DNA of 64,000 nucleotides from Corynebacterium sp. zg-331 (GTDB lineage Bacteria; Actinomycetota; Actinomycetes; Mycobacteriales; Mycobacteriaceae): NCBI RefSeq assembly GCF_014267345.1, contig NZ_JACMYD010000001.1, positions 372,001 to 436,000 of the forward strand, read 5' to 3'. Shown piece by piece: positions 39,022 to 52,041 of this stretch (position 1 is its first letter; each line of letters starts with the position of its first letter). The notes under the pieces were generated by a model. It saw only the letters and a program-made list of their open reading frames with translations, ran no database searches and was not told where the DNA came from. The position numbers and the translations under genes were made by a program.

Positions 39022-41349
39022 TTGCCTAGGAAGTCTCAGTCCGGGAAACCGAATCCCGGCCGGAAAAATGAGAATAACCCGCTGAAAAACGTCGAGAAGA
39101 ACCTCGAGTTCAATATCGATGAGGAGTATGGCCTCACCGAGGCGGTGGCCATCATCGACAACGGTGATTTTGGTACCCGCGAGGTGCGGTTCGAGACGGG
39201 CCAGCTGGCCCGCCAGGCCGATGGCTCGGTCACCACGTACCTGGACGAGGACACGATGCTGCTGGCCACCACCACGGCCTCGAGCAAGCCGCGCGAGGGC
39301 CTGGACTTCTTCCCCCTGACCGTGGACGTGGAGGAGCGCATGTATGCCGCCGGGCGCATCCCGGGCTCCTTCTTCCGCCGCGAGGGCCGCCCGAGCACGG
39401 ACGCCATCTTGGCCTGCCGCCTCATCGACCGCCCGCTGCGCCCCACCTTCACCAAGGGGCTGCGCAACGAGGTGCAGATCGTTATCACCGTGATGTCCCA
39501 GGCCCCCGAGGACTTCTACGACGTGGTAGCCATCAACGGTGCCTCCGCGGCCACGCAGCTCTCCGGCCTGCCGGTCTCCGGCGCGGTGGCCGGAGTGCGC
39601 ATGGCGCTGCTCGCCGATGACGAGCATCCCAAGGGGCAGTGGGTGGCGTTCCCCACCGCCGAGCAGCACGAGGAAGCCCTCTTCGAGCTCGTGGTGGCCG
39701 GGCGCATCGTCAAGCGCCGCCAGGGCCGCCGCACGGTCGAGGACGTGGCGATCATGATGGTCGAGGCCGGTGCGGGAGAGACCGTCGTGGACCGCATCGC
39801 CCAGGGCGCGCCCGCCCCCACGGAGTCCGTGGTGGCCGAGGGGCTTGAGGCGGCCAAGCCCTTCCTGGCCACGTTGTGCCGGGCTCAGGAGGGCCTGGCG
39901 CAGCGCGCGGGCAAGGAAGATCGCGAGTTCCCGCTCTTTCCCCCCTATGGGGAGGAGATCCGCGCCGCCGTGGAGAAGAAGGCCGCCAAGAAGCTGCGCA
40001 AGCTGCTCACCATCGCTGGCAAGCAGGAGCGCGACGAGGCCACCGATGCCTTCTACGCCGAGGTGGAGGAACAGCTGCTGGAGCGCTTCGCCGAGGAGGA
40101 AGACCTGGAGGAGATCGCCAAGCAGATCCGCGCCGCCTACGGTGCGGTGATGAAGGAGATCGTGCGGGAGATGATCCTCACCGACGGCTTCCGCATCGAT
40201 GGTCGCGGCCTGACCGACATCCGTGACCTCGGCGTGGAGGTGGATCTGGTGCCGCGCGCCCACGGTTCTTCCCTCTTCGAGCGCGGCGAGACGCAGATCC
40301 TGGGCGTGACCACCCTGGACATGCTCAAGATGGAGCAGCAGATCGACTCGCTCACCCCGGTGAAGTCCAAGCGCTACATCCATCACTACAACTTCCCGCC
40401 CTATTCCACTGGTGAGACCGGACGAGTGGGTTCGCCTAAGCGTCGCGAGATCGGCCACGGTGCCCTGGCCGAGCGCGCTGTAGCTCCGGTGATCCCTTCC
40501 CGAGAGGAATTTCCTTACACCATCCGTCAGGTCTCCGAGGCGTTGGGCTCCAACGGTTCCACCTCGATGGGTTCGGTGTGTGCCTCCGTGCTTTCCCTCT
40601 ACAACGCGGGCGTGCCGCTGAAGGCCCCGGTGGCGGGCATCGCTATGGGGTTGGTCTCCGGCGAGGTGGAGGGCAAGACCCAGTACGTGGCGCTCACCGA
40701 TATTCTCGGGGCTGAGGACGCCTTCGGCGACATGGACTTCAAGGTGGCCGGTACTGCCGAGTTCATCACCGCCTTGCAGCTGGATACCAAGCTCGACGGT
40801 ATTCCCTCCAAGGTGTTGGCCTCCGCCTTGGATCAGGCCCGCGAGGCGCGCCTGACGATTCTGGACACGATGATGGAGGTCATCGACGGCCCCGATGAGA
40901 TGAGCGGGCTCGCTCCGAAGATCGTCACGGTCACCGTGCCGGTGAGCAAGATCGGCGAGCTCATTGGTCCCAAGGGCAAGACCATTAACGCGATCACGGA
41001 GGAAACCGGCGCGGAGGTTTCCATCGAGGAGGACGGCACCGTCTACGTCTCCGCCGCCAGCGGGCAGGCCGCCGATGCCGCCGTGGAGAAGATCAATAGC
41101 ATTGCTAACCCGCAGCTGCCCAAGGTGGGGGAGCGCTTCCTGGGCACGGTGGTCAAGACCGTGGCCTTCGGCGCGTTCGTTTCCATCGCCCCGGGCCGCG
41201 ATGGTTTGATTCACATCTCCAATCTGGGCGGCAACAAGCGCATCGACAAGGTCGAGGACGTGATTAACGTCGGTGACAAGGTGGAGGTGGAGATCGCGGA
41301 TATTGATAACCGCGGCAAGCTTTCCCTGGTGCCGGTGGCGGACAAGTAG
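39022..41349 (+). CDS. pnp: polyribonucleotide nucleotidyltransferase (PNPase)
   Basis: Phosphate-dependent 3'-to-5' exoribonuclease of the RNA degradosome. It has 775 residues from TTG 39022, set by GAGGAGGG just upstream. Two RNase PH-like domains are joined by a helical region. The first contains [31 protein letters not shown] (quoted in parts: [11 protein letters not shown] and GSFFRREG). The second contains [19 protein letters not shown] and [16 protein letters not shown] domain ([14 protein letters not shown]) and an S1 domain ([15 protein letters not shown]) follow. The N-terminal 25 residues are a basic extension. Confidence 0.97.
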   Translation: MPRKSQSGKPNPGRKNENNPLKNVEKNLEFNIDEEYGLTEAVAIIDNGDFGTREVRFETGQLARQADGSVTTYLDEDTMLLATTTASSKPREGLDFFPLTVDVEERMYAAGRIPGSFFRREGRPSTDAILACRLIDRPLRPTFTKGLRNEVQIVITVMSQAPEDFYDVVAINGASAATQLSGLPVSGAVAGVRMALLADDEHPKGQWVAFPTAEQHEEALFELVVAGRIVKRRQGRRTVEDVAIMMVEAGAGETVVDRIAQGAPAPTESVVAEGLEAAKPFLATLCRAQEGLAQRAGKEDREFPLFPPYGEEIRAAVEKKAAKKLRKLLTIAGKQERDEATDAFYAEVEEQLLERFAEEEDLEEIAKQIRAAYGAVMKEIVREMILTDGFRIDGRGLTDIRDLGVEVDLVPRAHGSSLFERGETQILGVTTLDMLKMEQQIDSLTPVKSKRYIHHYNFPPYSTGETGRVGSPKRREIGHGALAERAVAPVIPSREEFPYTIRQVSEALGSNGSTSMGSVCASVLSLYNAGVPLKAPVAGIAMGLVSGEVEGKTQYVALTDILGAEDAFGDMDFKVAGTAEFITALQLDTKLDGIPSKVLASALDQAREARLTILDTMMEVIDGPDEMSGLAPKIVTVTVPVSKIGELIGPKGKTINAITEETGAEVSIEEDGTVYVSAASGQAADAAVEKINSIANPQLPKVGERFLGTVVKTVAFGAFVSIAPGRDGLIHISNLGGNKRIDKVEDVINVGDKVEVEIADIDNRGKLSLVPVADK

Positions 41350-41362
41350 AGTCGCCGCTCAT

Positions 41363-41409
41363 CGCCTCGTCGTGGTTCCCGTGGGGGACACGGCGAGGCG
41401 TTCTTTTTT
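41363..41409 (+). terminator. rho-independent terminator after pnp
   Basis: CGCCTCGTCGTG pairs with CACGGCGAGGCG (41363-41400; one mismatch), followed directly by TTCTTTTTT. Confidence 0.9.
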
Positions 41410-41571
41410 CAGGACGATGTGTGGGTGATGACAGTAGGATTTGGCGTCGGTGTGCCCTAGGACGTATCGAGGCGATGATCTCGATGACGGCAGCCCGAGG
41501 ACCATCCCGGCGAGGTGGATGCCGGGTGCCTGCGCTAGCGTGGGGGAAAGAAAACACTCGCGAGGAGGTAA

Positions 41572-42321
<750 letters not shown>

Positions 42322-42322
42322 C

Positions 42323-44031
<1,709 letters not shown>

Positions 44032-44033
44032 AT

Positions 44034-46022
44034 ATGAGCGAAACCCGAAACCGTTCCCGCAAGGTCACCCGTAAGGCCGGTCCCCCGGAGGAAACCCCGG
44101 TGTTCCAGGCCCCGGAGAAGAACGAGGGAAACGGCAACGGCGCGAAGAATGAATCCGCCTCGCGGTTCCAGGGCAGCGGTAACGGCGGAAGCAAGCGCGG
44201 CGGCCGGGGCCGTCGCGGTAGTCGCGCTCATCAGGGCGGTAACCGCCGTAATGTGGTGAAGTCCATGCAGGGGGCGGATCTGACCAAGCGTCTTCCCGCC
44301 CCGCCCAAGCCGCCCAAGAATGGCCTGCGCATCTACGCCCTCGGAGGCATCTCCGAGATCGGCCGCAACATGACGGTGTTTGAGTACAACAACCGTCTCC
44401 TCATCGTGGATTGCGGCGTCTTGTTCCCCACGTCCAGCGAGCCGGGCGTGGATCTCATCCTGCCGGACTTCGGGCCCATCGAAAAGCACCTGGATCGCGT
44501 GGACGCACTGGTGATCACCCATGGTCACGAGGATCACATCGGCGCGATTCCTTGGCTGCTCAAGCTGCGCCCGGACATCCCCATCCTGGCCTCTCGCTTC
44601 ACGGTGGCCCTGATTGCCGCCAAGTGTAAGGAGCACCGTCAGCGGCCCAAGCTGATCGAGGTTCATGAGGATTCCCATGAAAATCGCGGTCCCTTCAATC
44701 TTCGTTTCTGGCACGTCAATCACTCCGTGCCGGACTGCCTGGGCATCGCCATTAAGACCGGCGCTGGTCTGGTGATCCACACGGGCGACATCAAGATGGA
44801 TCAAACTCCTACGGATGGTCGCCCCACGGATCTGCCGGCGTTGTCGCGCTTTGGCGACGAGGGCGTGGATCTCATGCTGTGCGATTCCACCAACGCCACC
44901 ACCCCCGGGGTGTCTGGCTCGGAGGCGGAGATCGCCCCTACCCTCAAGCGGTTGGTGGGGGAGGCCAAGCAGCGCGTGATCCTGGCCTCCTTTGCCTCCA
45001 ACGTATACCGGGTGCAGTCCGCGGTGGATGCCGCGGTGGCGGCCGGGCGTAAGGTGGCTTTCAATGGGCGGTCCATGATCCGCAACATGGAGATCGCAGA
45101 GAAGCTCGGCTATCTGAAGGCCCCGCGCGGCACCATCGTCTCGATGGATGAGGCCGCCAAGATGGCGCCGCACAAGGTGCTGCTGATCACCACCGGGACC
45201 CAGGGTGAGCCGATGGCGGCGCTGTCGCGCATGGCTCGCCGGGAGCACCGCCAGATCACGGTGCGCGACGGCGACCTCATCATTCTGTCCTCCTCCCTGG
45301 TGCCGGGCAATGAAGAAGCCGTGTTCGGCGTGATCAACATGCTTTCCCAGATCGGCGCCACGGTGATCACCGGGCGCGACGCTAAGGTGCACACCTCGGG
45401 TCACGGTTATGCCGGCGAGTTGCTCTTCCTGTGGAACGCCGCGCGCCCTCGCAACGCTATGCCGGTGCACGGTGAGTGGCGTCACCTGCGTGCTAATAAG
45501 GAGCTGGCCATCGCCACCGGCGTGCCGGAGGATCGCACCGTGTTGGCGCAAAACGGCGTGGTGGTGGACCTGGTCAATGGTCGCGCCAGCGTGGTCGGGC
45601 AGATTCCGGTCGGGCACCTCTACGTTGACGGCGTGACCATGGGCGAAGTGGATTCGGATGTGTTGGCGGATCGTACCTCCTTGGGTGAGGGTGGCATCGT
45701 GAGCATCACCGCGGTGATCGATAATCGCACCGGCCGCCTGCTGGAGGCCCCTGCCGTGCAGACGAAGGGTTTCGCCGAGGACGATCGTTCCGTGGTACCG
45801 CAGGTACGCGAGCTGGCGGAAAAGACCATGAACGACCTGGCTGCGGAGGGGGAGAACGATCCCTATCGCATGGTGCAGCAGCTGCGTCGTAAGGTATCCC
45901 GCTTTGTGGAGCAGAAGTGGCGCCGCGAGCCGATGATCCTGCCCACGGTGGTGCCCATGACCTCGGATCAGGGCGACCCGGTTGCCGATGAGGACGTGGA
46001 TTCCGCCCGCGAGTCCCTGTAG
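44034..46022 (+). CDS. rnj: ribonuclease J
   Basis: A beta-CASP metallo-beta-lactamase ribonuclease with endonuclease and 5' exonuclease activity, a main mRNA-decay enzyme in bacteria lacking RNase E-centred decay. The 662-residue protein has a basic, Gly/Arg-rich N-terminal extension of about 95 residues typical of actinobacteria. The zinc motif HGHEDH (H163-H168), HTGDIK, CDSTNA and HTSGHG follow. It starts 2 nt after dapA with a GGAG site inside the dapA end. The dapA-rnj pairing is conserved in the order. Confidence 0.96.
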   Translation: MSETRNRSRKVTRKAGPPEETPVFQAPEKNEGNGNGAKNESASRFQGSGNGGSKRGGRGRRGSRAHQGGNRRNVVKSMQGADLTKRLPAPPKPPKNGLRIYALGGISEIGRNMTVFEYNNRLLIVDCGVLFPTSSEPGVDLILPDFGPIEKHLDRVDALVITHGHEDHIGAIPWLLKLRPDIPILASRFTVALIAAKCKEHRQRPKLIEVHEDSHENRGPFNLRFWHVNHSVPDCLGIAIKTGAGLVIHTGDIKMDQTPTDGRPTDLPALSRFGDEGVDLMLCDSTNATTPGVSGSEAEIAPTLKRLVGEAKQRVILASFASNVYRVQSAVDAAVAAGRKVAFNGRSMIRNMEIAEKLGYLKAPRGTIVSMDEAAKMAPHKVLLITTGTQGEPMAALSRMARREHRQITVRDGDLIILSSSLVPGNEEAVFGVINMLSQIGATVITGRDAKVHTSGHGYAGELLFLWNAARPRNAMPVHGEWRHLRANKELAIATGVPEDRTVLAQNGVVVDLVNGRASVVGQIPVGHLYVDGVTMGEVDSDVLADRTSLGEGGIVSITAVIDNRTGRLLEAPAVQTKGFAEDDRSVVPQVRELAEKTMNDLAAEGENDPYRMVQQLRRKVSRFVEQKWRREPMILPTVVPMTSDQGDPVADEDVDSARESL

Positions 46023-46065
46023 TAATTCGCGACGCTTCGGTGCACCCCGGCCTATGCTGGGGTGC

Positions 46066-46692
46066 ATGTCTTTTGCGAGCGCCGAGCGGATGAGATTGCG
46101 CGATCTATTGCTGAGCCTGGGGCCGGGGGCTCCCACGTTGTGCGAGGGGTGGACGACGCAGGACCTGGCCGTCCACCTGTGGCTGCGGGAGCGGCGCCCC
46201 GATGCCGCAGCGGGTATGTTTCTTCATCCCCTGCGGGGCCACGCGGAGAATCTCGCCGCTAAGCTCAAATCTCGCCCTTACGAAGACGTAGTGCGCCAGT
46301 GGGCCGCCGGGCCGGGTCGGTTTTCCCCGGTTCGGCTCATCGACGCCCCCCTCAACACCGCCGAGCACTTTCTTCACCACGAGGACGTGCGTCGGGGCGG
46401 GGGAGAAGTGACACCGCGCGATTTTTCCGTCCGGGTGGATGAGACGCTGTGGTCGTGGTGTGCGCGCATGGCACCCCTTCTGTTGCGGCGCAGCGTGCGA
46501 CCGGTGGTACTCGAGGGACGGGGAATGCGCCCTCTTGTGGTGGCTCGGCAGCGCGGGGTGGCTACCCGAGGAGACGCGGTGGTGCGGGTTAAGGGGGATC
46601 CGGGCGAGATACTGCTGTGGTGCTCCGGACGTACCGCGGTCGAGGTGACGGTGGAGGGGGAGGTGGACGACGTCGTTAAGTCAAGTCTCTAG
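46066..46692 (+). CDS. TIGR03085-type DinB/MDMPI-fold protein
   Basis: A 208-residue cytosolic protein. The N-terminal half has LCEGWTTQDLAVHLWLRERRPD and NTAEHFLHHEDVRR, the histidine-bearing helices of the DinB/mycothiol-dependent isomerase fold, which bind a metal. The C-terminal half is a small beta domain. It resembles the TIGR03085 group found beside ftsK in actinomycetes. Mycothiol as cofactor is plausible given mtr nearby but unproven. TATGCT (46053-46058) ends 7 nt before the ATG, indicating a leaderless mRNA. Confidence 0.75.
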   Translation: MSFASAERMRLRDLLLSLGPGAPTLCEGWTTQDLAVHLWLRERRPDAAAGMFLHPLRGHAENLAAKLKSRPYEDVVRQWAAGPGRFSPVRLIDAPLNTAEHFLHHEDVRRGGGEVTPRDFSVRVDETLWSWCARMAPLLLRRSVRPVVLEGRGMRPLVVARQRGVATRGDAVVRVKGDPGEILLWCSGRTAVEVTVEGEVDDVVKSSL

Positions 46693-46778
46693 GGATGACT
46701 CGGGGGTACGGATAAGTTTTTCCGCAATCTGGTGTGGCGTATGTGAATCGTGGTGTCGAGGCAACTATCCTGGTGCCC

Positions 46779-49700
46779 ATGTCTGCCACGAGTCCTTCCC
46801 CCCGAAAACCGCGCCGCGCCGGCGCCCGAGCGGGTGATTCCCGCCGAGCGGAGGAGCGTACCGCGGTTTTCTCCTCGGCTCCCGCCACGGCGGCCTTCCG
46901 CGCCGCCGAGACCTCGCAGGAGCGTACCGGTAGCGCGGTGGGGGCCGTGGGCAGCGGCATGAAATCTCTCTTTAGCGCGGCGGCGGGTGGGGCAGGAAAG
47001 CTTACTCGCAGCCTTGGTGGTGCCCGAGATCAGGAACAGAAACCGGAGGATATGAGCAGGAAACCGAGGAAGAAGGCCGCCCGGGATAATTATGAGGAGG
47101 AACCACAAGAGGCCCCGGACACCGGCCTGGTGGAGTCCGTGCGGAAGCATTCCGACGGCATCGGGCTCAGCCTCATCGGCGTGGCCGTGGTGTTGGGTGC
47201 CTCGGTGTGGTTCGACGTGGCGGGCCCCATCGGTGAGTTCATTGCCCGGGGCGTGCACACCGTGATCGGGGCGGGGGCCTTTGTACTGCCCGTGGCCTTA
47301 GTCGTGGTGGCGGTGGCGCTGATGATGGGAATACGCCAACCCAGAGAGGTGATGACGCGCGTGATGGGGGGCGTGGGGCTCATCGCGGTGGCCATGCTGG
47401 GCCTTATCCACCTCCTCGCCGGGGATCCCGCCGGGGCGTCCGCGCGCTCCGCCGCCGGTGGGCTGGTGGGGGCCTACACCGGGGGGATCCTCGCTCTGGG
47501 CTTTAGCCGCTACCTTGCCATTCCCATCCTGGCCCTAGTGATCTTCTACGGCGCGCTCAAGGTCACCGGCATCACGGTGCGCGAGGGCTACGACTACGTG
47601 GTGGATCTCATCCGCAGCTCCGTGAACGCGGATCGGGAGGAAGATCCCCAGGATGCTTATGCCCACGTGGACGAGGAACTGGAGCGTCGCGCCCACCCGG
47701 GTGCCCCTTCGTCTCCTCGCCGTGCCCCCCGCCCGGCTAAGCGACCCGCGCCGCGAGGTTATGACGCAGCGGACGAGCCCGGCGATGCGTCCGGACTCGA
47801 TCCCGATGGCCTCTTCGCCAAGAAGCGGAAGAAGACAAAGCCCGCACCGGCGGCGCCCTCGGTGGCCGATACCGACGAGATCCCGATCGTGGAAGCCGAG
47901 GAATCTTTGCCCGATGTCGAGGAAGAGCCAGAGGAGGCACCCGCCCCCCGAGCCGCCTCCCGCGACGCGGTCTCCACCAGCCGCGAGTCCATCCGTCAGG
48001 CGATTATCGCCCGCTCCGGGATGGACGCGGCGGCCACCGCCCCGGAGCGGGCGGCGGTGGAACCAGAAGAGGACGACGAGGAGTTTCGTCCCACTACGAC
48101 CGAGGGACCCTCGGACGGCGAGTACGCGCTGCCGTCCACGGGGCTGCTCATCGCCGGAGAGCCGCCCCGCCAGCACTCCGAGGCTAACGATCGCATGATC
48201 GAGGCGATCACCGCGGTATTCGAGGAATTCAAGGTCAATGCGGCGGTGACGGGCTTTTCTCGCGGTCCCACGGTGACGCGCTACGAGGTGGAGCTGGGCC
48301 CGGGGGTGAAGGTCTCCAAGATTACTAATCTGCAGTCGAACCTAGCCTATGCGGTGGCCACCGATAATGTTCGCCTACTGACCCCTATTCCGGGCAAGTC
48401 CGCGGTGGGCATCGAGGTGCCCAACACGGATCGGGAGATGGTCCGCCTGGCCGATGTGCTCAACGCCCCGGCCACGGTGGATAACAAGGATCCCATGCTC
48501 ATCGGCCTGGGCAAGGACATCGAGGGCGACTTCATCTGCGCTTCCGTGCAGAAGATGCCGCACCTTTTGGTGGCTGGTTCGACCGGATCGGGTAAATCCG
48601 CCTTTGTCAACTCCATGCTGGTTTCCCTGCTCACCCGCGCCACCCCGGAGGAAGTACGGTTGATCCTGGTGGATCCGAAGATGGTGGAGCTGACGCCCTA
48701 CGAGGGGATTCCCCACCTCATCACCCCGATCATCACCCAGCCGAAAAAGGCTTCCGCCGCCCTGCAGTGGCTGGTGGAGGAGATGGAACAGCGCTACATG
48801 GACATGAAGGCCGCCCGGGTGCGCCACATCAAGGACTTCAACCGCAAGGTGCGTGCGGGGCAGATCCAGGCCCCGGCCGGATCGCAGCGCGAATACCGGC
48901 CCTACCCCTTCATCGTTTGCGTGGTAGACGAGCTGGCGGACCTTATGATGACGGCCCCGAAGGAGATCGAGGAATCCATCGTGCGCATCACCCAGAAGGC
49001 GCGCGCGGCGGGCATCCACCTGGTTCTGGCCACCCAACGCCCCTCGGTGGACGTGGTGACCGGCCTGATTAAGACGAATGTTCCCTCTCGACTGGCCTTT
49101 GCCACCTCGTCGTTGACGGACTCCCGCGTGATCCTCGACCAGGGTGGGGCGGAAAAGCTCATCGGTATGGGCGACGCCCTCTTTATCCCCCAGGGGGCGG
49201 GCAAGCCCCAGCGCCTGCAGGGCTCTTTTGTGACCGATGAGGAGATCCAGCGCGTGGTGGAGGCCGCCAAGTCTCAGGCAGAACCGGATTACACCGAGGG
49301 TGTGACGGAGGAGAAGGCCGCGGAGAAGAAAGAGATTGACGAGGACATCGGCAAGGACATGGACGACCTCTTGGAGGCCGTGGAGCTGGTGGTGACCTCG
49401 CAGTTGGGCTCCACCTCCATGTTGCAGCGCAAGCTGCGCATCGGCTTCGCCAAGGCCGGTCGCCTGATGGACCTCATGGAGTCGCGCGGCGTGGTGGGCC
49501 CCTCGGAGGGATCTAAGGCACGCGAGGTCTTGGTCAAGCCAGAAGAGCTGGATACGATCCTCTGGATGATTAAGGGCGCCGATCCCGCGGAGGCTCCCAA
49601 GGAGGAGGGAGCCGAGCTAGCGCCCACGCAGGAGTCCGGAGGATACGACGCGGTGCGCAGCGTGAGCGCCACCTCCAATCCCACCGGCGGGGCGTTTTAG
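46779..49700 (+). CDS. ftsK: DNA translocase FtsK/SpoIIIE
   Basis: A membrane-anchored motor that clears chromosome DNA from the closing septum. From ATG 46779 it has 973 residues. The layout is a cytoplasmic basic N-terminal tail, four membrane helices between about residues 135 and 265, an acidic low-complexity linker, and the motor domain with Walker [11 protein letters not shown] (K606) and [14 protein letters not shown]-terminal winged-helix gamma domain ([19 protein letters not shown]) reads KOPS-like sites. TATCCT (46766-46771) 7 nt before the ATG supports this start over the upstream GTG 46734. Confidence 0.96.
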   Translation: MSATSPSPRKPRRAGARAGDSRRAEERTAVFSSAPATAAFRAAETSQERTGSAVGAVGSGMKSLFSAAAGGAGKLTRSLGGARDQEQKPEDMSRKPRKKAARDNYEEEPQEAPDTGLVESVRKHSDGIGLSLIGVAVVLGASVWFDVAGPIGEFIARGVHTVIGAGAFVLPVALVVVAVALMMGIRQPREVMTRVMGGVGLIAVAMLGLIHLLAGDPAGASARSAAGGLVGAYTGGILALGFSRYLAIPILALVIFYGALKVTGITVREGYDYVVDLIRSSVNADREEDPQDAYAHVDEELERRAHPGAPSSPRRAPRPAKRPAPRGYDAADEPGDASGLDPDGLFAKKRKKTKPAPAAPSVADTDEIPIVEAEESLPDVEEEPEEAPAPRAASRDAVSTSRESIRQAIIARSGMDAAATAPERAAVEPEEDDEEFRPTTTEGPSDGEYALPSTGLLIAGEPPRQHSEANDRMIEAITAVFEEFKVNAAVTGFSRGPTVTRYEVELGPGVKVSKITNLQSNLAYAVATDNVRLLTPIPGKSAVGIEVPNTDREMVRLADVLNAPATVDNKDPMLIGLGKDIEGDFICASVQKMPHLLVAGSTGSGKSAFVNSMLVSLLTRATPEEVRLILVDPKMVELTPYEGIPHLITPIITQPKKASAALQWLVEEMEQRYMDMKAARVRHIKDFNRKVRAGQIQAPAGSQREYRPYPFIVCVVDELADLMMTAPKEIEESIVRITQKARAAGIHLVLATQRPSVDVVTGLIKTNVPSRLAFATSSLTDSRVILDQGGAEKLIGMGDALFIPQGAGKPQRLQGSFVTDEEIQRVVEAAKSQAEPDYTEGVTEEKAAEKKEIDEDIGKDMDDLLEAVELVVTSQLGSTSMLQRKLRIGFAKAGRLMDLMESRGVVGPSEGSKAREVLVKPEELDTILWMIKGADPAEAPKEEGAELAPTQESGGYDAVRSVSATSNPTGGAF

Positions 49701-49715
49701 TCCCGCGTTTGGTGC

Positions 49716-49721
49716 TAGACT
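49716..49721 (+). promoter_or_regulatory. -10 box of the riboswitch-TerC transcript
   Basis: TAGACT would start transcription near 49728, just before the riboswitch P1 helix. Confidence 0.5.
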
Positions 49722-49730
49722 GAACCGGCA

Positions 49731-49820
49731 TTGGAGGGGAGTACCCCGCCCACGGCAGGGATCGTCAGCACGGAGTACCCCGGTTGACCTCGCGGTATCG
49801 CGGGGCGGGGGAACTCCCGG
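49731..49820 (+). promoter_or_regulatory. yybP-ykoY manganese riboswitch
   Basis: The leader of the TerC gene carries the class hallmarks: GAGGGGAGTACC near the 5' side, ATCGTCA, then CCCCGGTTGACC followed by a small hairpin. The 3' strand ACTCCC closes P1 with GGAG at 49733-49736. This class senses Mn2+ and commonly precedes TerC/MntP-type genes. The match is by motif and context; no covariance search was possible. Confidence 0.8.
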
Positions 49821-49855
49821 TCCTGTCGGCTCGGCTCGATGGCGAGTGGGGGAGA

Positions 49856-49885
49856 CCTCCGGTTGTTTTTCCATCGAACCGGAGG
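49856..49885 (+). promoter_or_regulatory. ribosome-binding-site sequestering hairpin
   Basis: CCTCCGGTT (49856-49864) pairs perfectly with AACCGGAGG (49877-49885), covering the GGAGGAG site of the TerC gene. It is the natural OFF state of a translational expression platform for the riboswitch just upstream. Confidence 0.7.
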
Positions 49886-49897
49886 AGAAAAAGAAGT

Positions 49898-50899
49898 ATG
49901 ACTGTTCCCCTGTGGGTCTGGGCCGCGACCCTCGCGCTGATCCTCGGCCTGTTTTTCTTCGATTTTTATTCCCACGTGCGGGTGCCGCACGAACCGACCA
50001 TCAAGGAATCCGCTTGGTGGTCGGTGATTTATGTTCTCATCGCCCTGGTCTTCGGTGGCGTCGTGTACGCGGTGTGGGATCACCAGCACGGCATGGAATA
50101 CCTCACGGGTTACGTCACGGAAAAGGCCCTCTCCGTGGATAATCTTTTCGTCTTTGCTCTCATCATGGGGGCGTTTCAGATCCCCCGGAAATACCAGCAA
50201 AAGGTGCTGCTCATCGGTATCGCCTTGGCCTTGATTTTCCGCCTGGTGTTTATCCTTTTGGGTGCCTCAATCATCAATGCGTGGTCGGACGTGTTCTATC
50301 TCTTCGGTATCTTTCTGCTCTTTACCGCGGCCAAGATGGTGGCGGATGAGGTACGTGATGCCCCGCCCACCGACCCGCAGGACATGTGGGTGATCAAGGT
50401 GGTGCGCAAGGTCATCCCGGTGACGCAGACCTACGAGTCCGATCACCTCACCCTCCGCAAAGACGGCAAGCGCTACTTCACCCCGCTCATGGTAGCCCTG
50501 GTGGCCATCGGCATGGTAGACGTGATGTTTGCCCTGGACTCCATCCCTGCTATCTACGGGGTGACCCAGGAGGCATACCTGGTGTTTACCACTAATGCTT
50601 TTTCCCTCCTGGGCCTGCGCCAACTGTATTTCCTGCTCGACGGCCTGCTCGATCGCCTGGGTTATCTCTCCTATGGCCTTGCGGTCATCCTGGGATTCAT
50701 CGGCGTCAAGCTCATTTTCCATGCCCTGCACGAGAATAACCTGCCCTTCATCAACGGCGGCGAGTCCGTGCACGGAGCGCCGGAGATCGGTACGGAGACC
50801 TCCCTCCTGGTCATCGTGGGCATGTTGACGATCACCATCGTCGCCTCCCTGTGGAAGAACAAACGGGATCATGGCTCGGGGGCACCCGCGCGCCCCTAG
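49898..50899 (+). CDS. TerC family membrane protein (metal exporter type)
   Basis: A 333-residue integral membrane protein with eight to nine helices. It has TerC family signatures: TEKALSVDNLFVFALI near the N-terminus and MVDVMFALDSIPAIYGVT in the second half, both with conserved acidic residues inside helices. The E. coli homologue Alx and relatives act in manganese homeostasis, and the manganese riboswitch upstream supports Mn2+ export here. ATG 49898 follows GGAGGAG. Confidence 0.9.
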   Translation: MTVPLWVWAATLALILGLFFFDFYSHVRVPHEPTIKESAWWSVIYVLIALVFGGVVYAVWDHQHGMEYLTGYVTEKALSVDNLFVFALIMGAFQIPRKYQQKVLLIGIALALIFRLVFILLGASIINAWSDVFYLFGIFLLFTAAKMVADEVRDAPPTDPQDMWVIKVVRKVIPVTQTYESDHLTLRKDGKRYFTPLMVALVAIGMVDVMFALDSIPAIYGVTQEAYLVFTTNAFSLLGLRQLYFLLDGLLDRLGYLSYGLAVILGFIGVKLIFHALHENNLPFINGGESVHGAPEIGTETSLLVIVGMLTITIVASLWKNKRDHGSGAPARP

Positions 50900-50916
50900 A
50901 GGGTACAGTGATGGGC

Positions 50917-51501
50917 GTGAATGCATCGACGGCGAGCGGCGGGTCCCCCGCGCAGGAACCATCGAATTGGAACCTGCCAAACGTCCTGACCTGCCTGCGC
51001 ATCGTTTTTGTTCCGGTGTTTGCATGGCTAACCCTGCGGGCGGAAAACTCCCACGCGGGCGGGATGTGGGCTGCCTTCGGCCTCTTTGCCGTGTTGATGG
51101 CCACCGATAAGCTGGATGGGGATATCGCCAGGTCGCGGGGGCTGGTCACGGACTTCGGCAAGATCGCCGATCCCATCGCGGATAAGGCGCTGATGATCAC
51201 GGCGCTGGTGTGCCTCAACGTCGTCGGGGCCATGCCGGTGTGGATCACCGTGGTGATCGTGGTGCGAGAATTGGGTATTACCCTGTGGCGCATGGTGCTG
51301 CTGCGCGGTGGCAAAGTGGTGCCGGCTAGCAGGGGTGGCAAGCTCAAGACCGTGCTGCAGTCTCTGGGCGTAGCCCTGTATCTTTGCCCGTTGCCGGACT
51401 GGATGGCCTGGCCCACCCACGCCGTTATGGTGGTGGCTGTCGTGGTCACGGTGGTCACCGGAGTGCAGTACGTGGTGGACGCGCAGCGCCAGAAGTCCTA
51501 G
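50917..51501 (+). CDS. pgsA: CDP-alcohol phosphatidyltransferase, PgsA type
   Basis: A membrane enzyme making phosphatidylglycerophosphate from CDP-diacylglycerol and glycerol-3-phosphate. It is unrelated to the poly-gamma-glutamate PgsA. The 194-residue protein has several helices and the CDP-alcohol motif read as DKLDGDIARSRG followed by GKIADPIADK, with all conserved aspartates. TACAGT (50904-50909) points to a leaderless GTG at 50917; ATG 50911 is also in frame. The order ftsK, pgsA, cinA, clgR is conserved in the Corynebacteriales. Confidence 0.92.
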   Translation: MNASTASGGSPAQEPSNWNLPNVLTCLRIVFVPVFAWLTLRAENSHAGGMWAAFGLFAVLMATDKLDGDIARSRGLVTDFGKIADPIADKALMITALVCLNVVGAMPVWITVVIVVRELGITLWRMVLLRGGKVVPASRGGKLKTVLQSLGVALYLCPLPDWMAWPTHAVMVVAVVVTVVTGVQYVVDAQRQKS

Positions 51502-51510
51502 GGAGCGAGC

Positions 51511-52041
51511 ATGACCGGTGCGGCGAAGCCGAGTGTGAGCGCGCTGGCCACGGAGGTGGTGGAACTCCTCGCCCGCCGGGGAGAGACATTGGGGTGGTGC
51601 GAATCCCTCACGGCCGGGTTGGCCAGCGCCACCGTGGCCGAAGTTCCCGGGGCGTCTGCGGTACTGCGCGGCGCGATGGTGGTGTATGCGGTGGATCTCA
51701 AGGAATCTTTGGCCGGTGTTCCCGGTGAGGTCTTGGCGCACCACGGCCCGGTGGCTGGTCCCACGGTGCTGAGTATGGCTCGGGGGTGTGCGCGCAGACT
51801 CCGGGTGACCTGGGCGGTGGCGCTCACGGGCGTGGCAGGTCCGGAGCCTCACGATGGGCATCCGGTGGGGGAAGTGTGGCTGGGCTACTACGGGCCGGGG
51901 GTGCGGCGGGTGCAGCGAATTGACCTAACCGGTGGGCGCGCCGAGATACGGCAGGAGGCTGTGTGGGCGGCCCTTGACGGCTTGCTGCGCGAGGTGCGCT
52001 CGGATTCCATACCGCAATGCGACGGGGAACCGGAAGCCTAG
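51511..52041 (+). CDS. cinA: CinA/PncC family nicotinamide-nucleotide amidase
   Basis: A 176-residue protein consisting only of the CinA C-terminal domain, which deamidates nicotinamide mononucleotide in pyridine nucleotide salvage. The family motifs CESLTAGLAS, VYAVDLKESL and LTGVAGPEP are present. ATG 51511 lies 9 nt after the pgsA stop. Its stop overlaps that of the convergent clgR gene. Confidence 0.92.
   Translation: MTGAAKPSVSALATEVVELLARRGETLGWCESLTAGLASATVAEVPGASAVLRGAMVVYAVDLKESLAGVPGEVLAHHGPVAGPTVLSMARGCARRLRVTWAVALTGVAGPEPHDGHPVGEVWLGYYGPGVRRVQRIDLTGGRAEIRQEAVWAALDGLLREVRSDSIPQCDGEPEA

Noticed and set aside
38860-41214. 784-codon open frame opposite pnp
   Set aside because: It mirrors the codon bias of pnp, is rich in His and Leu without motifs, and lacks a ribosome binding site.
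46734-46778. Longer ftsK start at GTG 46734
   Set aside because: A TATCCT box at 46766-46771 lies inside that extension and fits a leaderless start at 46779.
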